Assembly (NCBI GenBank): GCA_904502175.1
Contig: CAJGDU010000064.1
Location: 1 to 6,689, forward strand
Reading direction: 5' to 3'
Length of the DNA: 6,689 nucleotides
Origin: Clostridiaceae bacterium
GTDB taxonomy: Bacteria; Bacillota; Clostridia; Oscillospirales; Acutalibacteraceae
Shown here piece after piece: positions 1-5,458 of this stretch (position 1 is its first letter; the number at the start of each line of letters is the position of its first letter). The notes under the pieces were generated by a model that had not been told where the DNA came from, did not search any database, and was given only the letters and a program-made list of their open reading frames with translations. The translations under genes and the position numbers were made by a program.

Positions 1-660
1 CCGTTCAACTATGTGGAGTCCTTCAAGTCTCTGCGGACCAACCTCAATTTCATCGCCGCAACAGAGAAGCTGAACACCATCGTTCTGACCAGCGCTATCC
101 CGGGAGAGGGGAAGTCCAATACGGCCATCAACCTTGCCATCGCGCTGGCGGAGGACAACAAGTCCGTCGTGGTCGTGGACTGCGACCTGCGGAAACCTTC
201 GCTGAACCGCTATCTGAAGCTCGGCAGGAACTTCAAGGGCGTGACCGACATCCTGACCGGCAACGCCACCATTGAAGACGCCCTCATCCAGTTCGAAGAT
301 CTGAAGATCAATGTCCTGGTGGCCGGCGCCGTTCCGCCGAACCCCTCCGAACTGCTTTCGTCTGAGCCCATGATCCAGCTGGTGAACAGCCTCAAGGGCG
401 CGTTCGACTATGTCCTGCTCGACAGCCCGCCTGTCTCGGTCGTCACCGACGCGGCCATCCTCGGTCGTCTGGCGGACGGCGCGGTCCTCTGCGTCCGCTC
501 CAACTATGCGCCGAAAGAGACTGTGCTGCTTGCCAAAGAGCGGCTCACCAATGTCGGCGTCCGCATCCTGGGCGTCGTGCTCACCGGTTTCGACGCGAAG
601 AACGACTCCAAGTCTTCGGCCTACTCCTACACCTACGAGTACGAATACAAGAGCAAATAA
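1..660 (+). CDS. cpsD: CpsD/CapB-like bacterial tyrosine kinase (BY-kinase), 5' end missing
   Basis: Cytoplasmic P-loop tyrosine autokinase that, with a Wzz/CpsC-type membrane activator, controls chain length and export of capsular or exopolysaccharide. The frame is open at base 1 and 219 residues are visible. The first residues (PFNYVESFKSLRTN) match the conserved start of the kinase domain, so the true start lies upstream and the GTG at 13 is internal. In visible numbering, Walker A is PGEGKS at about 34-39 (Lys38), Walker A' is VVVVDCDLRKP at about 56-66 (Asp60, Asp62) and Walker B is VLLDSPP at 138-144 (Asp141). The oligomerisation motif ExxRxxR appears as ESFKSLR, with Lys for the first Arg. 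The C-terminus carries five alternating tyrosines (YSYTYEYEY, about 208-216), the autophosphorylation cluster. Its stop is 2 nt from the phosphatase gene, implying co-transcription. No transmembrane segment is visible, so it is the split Firmicutes form; the activator is presumably encoded just upstream. Confidence 0.93.
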   Translation, partial: PFNYVESFKSLRTNLNFIAATEKLNTIVLTSAIPGEGKSNTAINLAIALAEDNKSVVVVDCDLRKPSLNRYLKLGRNFKGVTDILTGNATIEDALIQFEDLKINVLVAGAVPPNPSELLSSEPMIQLVNSLKGAFDYVLLDSPPVSVVTDAAILGRLADGAVLCVRSNYAPKETVLLAKERLTNVGVRILGVVLTGFDAKNDSKSSAYSYTYEYEYKSK

Positions 661-662
661 TC

Positions 663-1421
663 ATGACAGATCTGCATTGTCACCTGCTTCCCGGCATCGA
701 TGACGGGGCAAAAGACGTGGACATGGCGCTGGAACTGCTCCGGCAGGAGAGGAACCAGGGCGTCACCAACATCGTCTTTACCAGTCATTTCCGACCGGAC
801 CATATCGCGCTTCACGATTTCCTGAAGCTGCGCAATCAGGCCTTTCTGAAACTCATGAAGGCGGTCGAGGCGGAAGGGTCCTTTGACATTTCCTACAAGC
901 TGGGCGCGGAGGTCTATTTCACCCCGACGCTGGCGGAAATGGACCTGGACAGTCTCTGCTTCACCCGGAGCCGCTATCTTCTGGTGGAGTTTTCGTTCAA
1001 CAGAGAACCGGCCTTTGTCGACGAAGTGCTGTTCGATCTGCAGACCCGGGGCATCGTTCCCATCATTGCCCACGTGGAACGGTACAAATGGCTCTACGGA
1101 CAGCCGGAGACCCTGTACCGCTGGGCCGAGTCCGGCATCCTCCTTCAGTCGAACTCCGGTCCGCTGCTCGAAGGGGGCGAGGAGGCCGACTACATCCGCC
1201 GGCTCATCGACTGGAACATGGTCAAGCTCCTCTCGTCCGACGCGCACCACCCGGAGCGGCGTCCGGCCAACCTCGGTTCCGGCCTCATGTATGTCTCCCA
1301 GGAAATGGGAAAAGAACGGGCCAGAGAACTGCTGCAGAACGGCAACCGCGTGTTCCGCGGCGAATCCGTCATCGACCAGCCGCCCATCTATCCGAAAAAG
1401 CGGTTTGGCCGCTGGGTCTGA
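663..1421 (+). CDS. cpsB: CpsB/YwqE-family manganese-dependent protein tyrosine phosphatase (PHP fold)
   Basis: Dephosphorylates the tyrosine tail of the cognate BY-kinase, resetting the polysaccharide assembly cycle. The 252-residue length fits the family (about 243-255). The metal-binding residues of PHP phosphatases are all visible in order: His5 and His7 in DLHCHLLPGIDDGA, Asp14, His42 in TSHFRPD, Glu83 in GAEVYF, Glu109 in LLVEFSF, His137 in IIAHVERY, and Asp193/His195 in SSDAHH. These correspond closely in position to the trinuclear metal site of pneumococcal CpsB. No signal peptide or membrane segment is present, so it is cytosolic. The ATG lies 2 nt after the kinase stop and has no strong Shine-Dalgarno sequence, suggesting translational coupling to the kinase gene. 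In streptococcal loci cpsB precedes cpsC and cpsD; here it follows the kinase. The family and catalytic assignment are firm; the substrate is inferred from adjacency. Confidence 0.94.
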   Translation: MTDLHCHLLPGIDDGAKDVDMALELLRQERNQGVTNIVFTSHFRPDHIALHDFLKLRNQAFLKLMKAVEAEGSFDISYKLGAEVYFTPTLAEMDLDSLCFTRSRYLLVEFSFNREPAFVDEVLFDLQTRGIVPIIAHVERYKWLYGQPETLYRWAESGILLQSNSGPLLEGGEEADYIRRLIDWNMVKLLSSDAHHPERRPANLGSGLMYVSQEMGKERARELLQNGNRVFRGESVIDQPPIYPKKRFGRWV

Positions 1422-1466
1422 TTATCCGGACCTTCACCACACCAACGAAAGGTTACACAGTCATCC

Positions 1467-2909
1467 ATGGCAGAACAGAAGAAAAAGCCAACTCCTGTAA
1501 AACCGAAAAAGACCAGCGCCGTCTCCGAGAGCGGGGAACGGCGTGTTGTCCTGTCCGCGAAACCCGCTCCGCTGGGTCTTCCGGCAGAGGAGACGTCCCT
1601 GGATGACTTCACCACCATTGCCACGTCCCGAAAAGAAGCCAGCCTGGAGGCAGAACGGGCCTGGGAGGCCGCCAAGAAACAGATGGCGCAGCGCTCTCAG
1701 GACGCGTCCTTCGACTGGATGCGGGACGACCCCATCGACGAACCGGACGAGGAAGAGGAAGGCATTCCCATTTCCAAGGCGAAACGTCAGGCCCAGAGCC
1801 CGGCCCAGCGCCGCATGCGCGGCTACGACCGCGGCAAGCGCATCCTGGCCGTCTGCCTCATCTTCGTGGCCATGTTCATCTCCGTCGGCGGCTTCGTCTT
1901 CGACAAACTGGACCTCATCCAGTTCGATGACGGCGTCAAGAAAAGCCAGCAGCAGGAAGATGTCAGCATGCTGCAGGAGGCACAGGCCATCATCGCCGAC
2001 GACCTGAAAGGCCTCGAATTCCGCTCCGACTATCCCGGCCTGCCGCAGGGCGAGGTCTATCAGGACCCCAACGTCATCAATGTGCTCCTGCTCGGCACCG
2101 ATGAGCGGACCACCCGGTTCAACACCAACGCCCGGTCCGACTCCATGATCCTCGTGTCCCTCGACACGAAGAACCACACCGTCAAGCTGGGCAGCTTCGA
2201 ACGCGGCACCGGCGTGCCCATCCTCGAAGGCGAATACCGGGGCCAGTGGGACTGGCTCACACACTGCTTCCGCTACGGCGGCTCCGACCTGGTCATGGAA
2301 GAGATCCAGGCGTGCTACCTTCTGGACTGCAGCCACTATATCCGGACGAACATCCGGGCGTTCATGGCGCTCATCGACGTCGTGGGCGGCGTCGACATCT
2401 ACCTCTCCGAGGCGGAGGCCGACTACATCAACCACTGGTACAAATACAAGTACGCCACGAACCATGTCAAAGAAATGAGCATCAAGAACGAGCTCCACAC
2501 CGTCCGGGTCGGACAGAACCATCTGGACGGACCCACGGCCATGCTCTACGCCCGCTGCCGCGCGGTCGACAACGACTTCGGCCGTATGAAGCGCCAGCGC
2601 ATCGTCATGCAGGCCATCTTCAACCAGGTCAAGGACCTCAGCATCCCGGAGCTCAACAACATGCTGAACACCGTCCTGCCCCTCATCCAGACGAACTTCA
2701 CGAGAGGGGAACTGGCCACGCTGGTCCTGGAGGTCCCGAACATCATCTCCGGCGACTTCGAGACCATGCAGCTGCCGCAGACCGGCACCTACGGTCAAAT
2801 GCGCGGCATGGAGGGCAGAAGCCTCTTCGCGGTCGACTTCCAGCGCAATGCGGACGACCTGCGCAACTTCCTGTACGGTGACACCACCGGTACATCGCCC
2901 GCCCAATAA
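1467..2909 (+). CDS. LCP (LytR-CpsA-Psr) family glycopolymer ligase with long cytosolic N-terminus
   Basis: LCP enzymes transfer undecaprenyl-linked capsule or wall teichoic acid onto peptidoglycan outside the membrane. The 480-residue protein has a hydrophilic N-terminus of about 124 residues (Lys/Pro-rich start, acidic run DEPDEEEEG at 91-99, basic stretch at 104-124), one transmembrane helix at about 125-146, then the LCP domain at about 202-390. Recognisable blocks are NVINVLLLGTDER (202-214), ARSDSMILVSL (222-232), RYGGS (269-273), ALIDVVGGVDIYL (301-313) and YARCRAVDNDFGRMKRQR (361-378), the last carrying the family's conserved arginine pair (Arg363, Arg365). The usual PRD block reads ERG (245-247): the Arg is kept but the following Asp is Gly. 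The start has only a weak AAAGG about 14 nt upstream. It sits 45 nt after the phosphatase gene and probably belongs to the same operon. Which polymer it attaches cannot be read from the sequence. Confidence 0.9.
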   Translation: MAEQKKKPTPVKPKKTSAVSESGERRVVLSAKPAPLGLPAEETSLDDFTTIATSRKEASLEAERAWEAAKKQMAQRSQDASFDWMRDDPIDEPDEEEEGIPISKAKRQAQSPAQRRMRGYDRGKRILAVCLIFVAMFISVGGFVFDKLDLIQFDDGVKKSQQQEDVSMLQEAQAIIADDLKGLEFRSDYPGLPQGEVYQDPNVINVLLLGTDERTTRFNTNARSDSMILVSLDTKNHTVKLGSFERGTGVPILEGEYRGQWDWLTHCFRYGGSDLVMEEIQACYLLDCSHYIRTNIRAFMALIDVVGGVDIYLSEAEADYINHWYKYKYATNHVKEMSIKNELHTVRVGQNHLDGPTAMLYARCRAVDNDFGRMKRQRIVMQAIFNQVKDLSIPELNNMLNTVLPLIQTNFTRGELATLVLEVPNIISGDFETMQLPQTGTYGQMRGMEGRSLFAVDFQRNADDLRNFLYGDTTGTSPAQ

Positions 2910-2978
2910 GTTTGGAAACAATGGCTCAGACGGACCGAACGAGTCTGTCGAGAGCTGTTTGATAGACAATCTCTTTAT

Positions 2979-2984
2979 GGAGGA
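2979..2984 (+). promoter_or_regulatory. Strong ribosome binding site of the first lipase gene
   Basis: GGAGGA lies 6 nt before the ATG at 2991. It fixes this start: the in-frame sequence upstream back to the LCP stop has no ATG, GTG or TTG and no hydrophobic stretch. The absence of a signal peptide is therefore not an effect of a misplaced start. The signal is much stronger than those before the phosphatase and LCP genes, suggesting higher translation of the lipase. Confidence 0.8.
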
Positions 2985-2990
2985 ACTGCA

Positions 2991-4181
2991 ATGGAAAAGA
3001 AAGTGCAAAACAACTATCCGACCATCATTGTCCACGGTTTCCTGGGAGTCTGTGAAGGCAAGTACAACTACTTCAACTACCTGTTCCGCTATTTCGGCGG
3101 CTTCACGGGCGACGTCGTCAAGTCCCTGAAAGCCATGGGTTATGAAGTTTACCTGCCCGGCCTCGGCGCGTTCGCGCCTGTCTGGGACCGCTGCTGCGAC
3201 CTCTATGCCTACATTTTCGGCGGCACCGTCGACTACGGTAAAGTCCACTCTGAAAAGTACGGCCATGCCCGGTACGGCAGAACTTATCCCGGCGTCCTGA
3301 AGGACCTCGGCACCGCGGGCGACCACGCGAAGGTCAACCTCGTCGGCCACTCCTTCGGCGGCCCCACCCTCTGCCTGTTCTCCAGCCTCATGGAAAAGGG
3401 CGCAGCGGAAGAAGTTGCCGGCACGCCGGCCGATGAGCTCTCTCCGTTCTTCAAGGGCGGCCAGGGCCACCTCATCCATTCCATCACGACCCTGAACGGC
3501 ACCAACACCGGCACCACCCTCGTTGAAATGCTGCCGCGCGCGGCCCGCAACGCCGCCCAGACCGGTATCAACATGGTCGTCGCCGCCACCGGCAAGAGCG
3601 CGTTCAACAAAGTCATCGACTTCAAGATGGACGAATGGGGCTTCACGCAGGACCCCGAGCTCGAACCGGAAGGGTTCCGCAACCCCATGGGCCTCATGGA
3701 CCTCATCAAGAAGAACTCCGACAGCGATGAGAACATGTTCCATCAGATGTCCGTCGAGTACTCCAGAAAACTCAATGCCGAGCGTTACTGCATGATCCCC
3801 GGCACTTATTACTTCGCCCAGCGCTGTGTCCGGACCCATCCGAACAAGAAGGGCAAACACAACCCGAACGTCACCAACATGATGCCTCTGTTCGACCTCA
3901 CCGCACCCGTCATCGGCCGCTACACCAACAAGGCCATTGGCATCGACGAGTCCTGGTTCCCGAACGACGGCATGGTCCCGCTGCCCAGCCAGGGCGCTCC
4001 GGAAAACATGCCCTCCGTCGACTACGTCCAGGGCGTAGAGATCAAACCCGGCATCTGGTACAACATGCCCGTCACCGACAACGACCACGAGTCCATGGTC
4101 GGCATGTTCGTCAACAACGACAAGACTGACAACCGTTTCGCGGCTATCCTTGAGTCCTTCAAGTATCTGCCGGACGCATAA
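2991..4181 (+). CDS. Leaderless alpha/beta hydrolase, family I.5/I.6-like lipase, copy 1 (zinc-site residues kept)
   Basis: Predicted carboxylester (lipid) hydrolase of 396 residues. It follows the Geobacillus/staphylococcal lipase pattern along its length: VHGFLG at 14-19 (oxyanion region), YFGGFTGD (34-41), WDRCCDLYAY (65-74), FGRTYPG-like YGRTYPG (95-101), nucleophile elbow GHSFGG (119-124, Ser121), TNTGTTL (171-177), FKMDEWGF (211-218), NDG (325-327, Asp326) and DNDHES (363-368, His366). The Ser121-Asp326-His366 triad is complete. Residues matching the Geobacillus lipase zinc site are all present: Asp66, His86, His92 and Asp214. The calcium ligands after the catalytic His (Glu at +2, Asp at +7) are not kept (Ser and Phe). 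Secreted family members carry a signal peptide and often a propeptide; this one begins at the first beta-strand (MEKKVQNNYPTIIVHG), so it should be cytosolic. It is 17 nt upstream of its paralogue. The natural substrate is unknown; fold and triad are confident. Confidence 0.88.
   Translation: MEKKVQNNYPTIIVHGFLGVCEGKYNYFNYLFRYFGGFTGDVVKSLKAMGYEVYLPGLGAFAPVWDRCCDLYAYIFGGTVDYGKVHSEKYGHARYGRTYPGVLKDLGTAGDHAKVNLVGHSFGGPTLCLFSSLMEKGAAEEVAGTPADELSPFFKGGQGHLIHSITTLNGTNTGTTLVEMLPRAARNAAQTGINMVVAATGKSAFNKVIDFKMDEWGFTQDPELEPEGFRNPMGLMDLIKKNSDSDENMFHQMSVEYSRKLNAERYCMIPGTYYFAQRCVRTHPNKKGKHNPNVTNMMPLFDLTAPVIGRYTNKAIGIDESWFPNDGMVPLPSQGAPENMPSVDYVQGVEIKPGIWYNMPVTDNDHESMVGMFVNNDKTDNRFAAILESFKYLPDA
3285..3362 (+). 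repeat. Near-identical DNA block shared with the second lipase gene (copy 1)
   Basis: This 78-nt stretch, encoding the YPGVLKDLGT region through the GHSFGG nucleophile elbow, aligns without gaps to 4502-4579. By eye I count 6 mismatches (about 92% identity), which is higher than in much of the rest of the two genes. It marks the pair as a tandem duplication and may be under purifying selection or gene conversion. Confidence 0.7.
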
Positions 4182-4182
4182 A

Positions 4183-4190
4183 GAGAGGGG
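4183..4190 (+). promoter_or_regulatory. Ribosome binding site of the second lipase gene
   Basis: The purine run GAGAGGGG ends 8 nt before the ATG at 4199 and starts 1 nt after the stop of the first lipase gene. The 17-nt intergenic gap is almost entirely this site, so the two lipase genes should be on one transcript, with no separate promoter between them. Confidence 0.7.
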
Positions 4191-4198
4191 AAACAGAC

Positions 4199-5404
4199 AT
4201 GGCAAACTTCGATACCAACTACACCAAAGCAACCGATTACCCGACTCTGTACATCCACGGTTTCCTGGGCGTTCCGGAAGATCAGGTCTTCACGAAACTG
4301 TTCCGCTATTTCGGCTCCTTCACGAAGGACCTCATGAAAGACCTCCGCGCGGAAGGCTATGAAGTCTATCTGCCCGGCCTTGGCCCCTTCAACCCCATGT
4401 GGGAGCGCGCCTGCGAACTGTATGCCTACATCTTCGGCGGCCGCGTCGACTACGGCGTTGCCCATTCCCAGAAGTACCGCACCAAGCGCTTCGGCCGGAC
4501 CTATCCCGGCGTCCTGAAGGACCTCGGCACCCCCGGCAAGCACGCGAAGGTCAACCTCATCGGCCACTCCTTCGGCGGACCCACTTCCATCCTCTTCTCG
4601 GACATCCTGACCAACGGCTGTCAGGAAGAGCTCGACGCCACGCCGGCGGACGAGGTCTCCGAGTTCTTCAAGGGCGGCAAGGGCGATCTGCTCCATTCCG
4701 TCACCACCATCTCCGGTACCAACCACGGCACCACCCTCATGTATTTCATGGGCGATAAAGTGGCGGAAGTCGTCTCCCGCGCCATCCTCAGTGCCGGCGC
4801 GGTCGCGGGCAACCACATCGCCAAGATCTACGACCTGTACTTCGACCCCTGGGGCATCATGGAAGACCCGGCCCTCTGGAAAGGCGGCCCCCTCGGCTCC
4901 CTGTCCGACCCCGTGAAAAAGGCAGGCATCGACGCCTATGCCACCAACTATAAAGGCGGCAACATCGCCTTCGACATGATGCCCGACGTCTGTGAATCGC
5001 TGCTGACCGGCATCAAGCCGAACAAGAACACCTACTTCTTCGCCCGTCCCGGACGCGGCACCCACCCGAACAAGAAAGGCACGGAGAGCCCCGACGGCCA
5101 CATCTTCCGTCCCTTCAAGATCACCGCGTGGATCATCGGCAACTATGCCGACAAGGCCCGCGGCATCGACAAAGAGTGGTATGCCAACGACGGCGTCGTC
5201 AACTGCATCTCCATGAGAGCGCCCACCGGCGTTGAGCAGTACGACTTTGTCGACGGCATGGAAGTCAAACCCGGCGTGTGGTACAACATGCCCCCGCAGA
5301 ACTGGGACCACCAGGGCTGGGCCGGCATGTTCATTTCCAAAGCCCATTACTACAACGTCATGGGCGAGCTCATGAAGTCCATCTACTCTCTGCCGGACGC
5401 ATAA
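4199..5404 (+). CDS. Leaderless family I.5/I.6-like lipase, copy 2 (zinc-site residues altered)
   Basis: Paralogue of the preceding gene, 401 residues, aligning end to end and sharing the closing LPDA. Conserved blocks are YIHGFLGV (18-25), YEVYLPGLGPF (54-64), ELYAYIFGG (73-81), FGRTYPGVLKDLGT (98-111), GHSFGG (122-127, Ser124), TNHGTTL (174-180), YFDPWGI (214-220), THPNKKG (288-294), NDG (330-332, Asp331) and NWDHQG (368-373, His371). The Ser124-Asp331-His371 triad is intact. At the positions matching the zinc ligands it has Glu69, His89, Thr95 and Asp216: Asp became Glu and one His became Thr, so zinc binding is probably weakened or lost. There is no signal peptide or propeptide, and the calcium-site acids are missing. 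An intrinsic terminator follows 10 nt after the stop. The duplication and the split in metal-site residues suggest the copies have diverged in substrate or stability; which lipid or ester they act on is not evident. Confidence 0.87.
   Translation: MANFDTNYTKATDYPTLYIHGFLGVPEDQVFTKLFRYFGSFTKDLMKDLRAEGYEVYLPGLGPFNPMWERACELYAYIFGGRVDYGVAHSQKYRTKRFGRTYPGVLKDLGTPGKHAKVNLIGHSFGGPTSILFSDILTNGCQEELDATPADEVSEFFKGGKGDLLHSVTTISGTNHGTTLMYFMGDKVAEVVSRAILSAGAVAGNHIAKIYDLYFDPWGIMEDPALWKGGPLGSLSDPVKKAGIDAYATNYKGGNIAFDMMPDVCESLLTGIKPNKNTYFFARPGRGTHPNKKGTESPDGHIFRPFKITAWIIGNYADKARGIDKEWYANDGVVNCISMRAPTGVEQYDFVDGMEVKPGVWYNMPPQNWDHQGWAGMFISKAHYYNVMGELMKSIYSLPDA
4502..4579 (+). repeat. Near-identical DNA block shared with the first lipase gene (copy 2)
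   Basis: Counterpart of 3285-3362. The mismatches cluster in the codons for the short loop after LKDLGT (AGD in copy 1, PGK in copy 2), with single changes in the Val/Ile codon before GHSFGG and in the wobble position of the last Gly codon. Confidence 0.7.
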
Positions 5405-5413
5405 GGAAAAACC

Positions 5414-5440
5414 AAAAGCCACCCGAGCGGGTGGCTTTTT
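5414..5440 (+). terminator. Intrinsic (rho-independent) terminator or attenuator after the lipase pair
   Basis: A perfect 11-bp inverted repeat (AAAAGCCACCC at 5414-5424 and GGGTGGCTTTT at 5429-5439) encloses a 4-nt GAGC loop and is followed by a five-T tract (5436-5440) that overlaps the stem and then turns to CCCC. The stem is GC-rich and typical of a terminator, but the U-tract is short, so termination on the + strand may be partial. On the - strand the stem is followed by a longer T-rich run, so it could work in both directions. It ends only 18 nt before the next gene's ATG. Confidence 0.9.
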
Positions 5441-5444
5441 CCCC

Positions 5445-5450
5445 AAGGAG
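5445..5450 (+). promoter_or_regulatory. Ribosome binding site of the tarI-like gene, directly after the terminator
   Basis: AAGGAG lies 8 nt before the ATG at 5459 and starts 5 nt after the terminator's T-tract. It supports that start. There is no room for a promoter between the hairpin and the site. Confidence 0.75.
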
Positions 5451-5458
5451 TTGATCAC

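Noticed and set aside
13..15. GTG as the start of the tyrosine kinase gene
   Set aside because: The frame is open to base 1, and the residues before it (PFNY) continue the conserved kinase-domain N-terminus, so this is an internal valine codon of a truncated gene.
1422..1466. Gap between the phosphatase and LCP genes examined for a promoter or small gene
   Set aside because: It is only 45 nt, without a promoter-like pair or hairpin; the weak AAAGG is the only signal, so the genes are best read as one operon.
2927..2947. Small inverted repeat CAGAC / GTCTG in the gap between the LCP and lipase genes, and a possible promoter there
   Set aside because: The stem is only 5 bp with an 11-nt loop and no T-tract, and I see no convincing -35/-10 pair at proper spacing; no terminator or promoter can be supported.
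2907..2991. LCP and first lipase genes share one frame with no further stop in the 27 codons between them, suggesting a read-through fusion that would place the lipase outside the cell
   Set aside because: The LCP gene ends in TAA, which is normally efficient, and the lipase has its own strong ribosome binding site at the expected distance. An 81-nt gap without a stop is not improbable by chance.
1461..4232. Long antisense open frame (923 codons) across the LCP and first lipase genes
   Set aside because: It lies opposite two clearly identified genes, has no recognisable domain, and its composition (rich in Val, Asp, Glu, Ala, His) is typical of the reverse strand of GC-rich coding sequence.
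2991..5404. Lipase pair as a mobile or horizontally acquired insertion
   Set aside because: No terminal repeats, transposase or integrase remnant, and base and codon use look like the neighbours; tandem duplication of a resident gene is the simpler reading.
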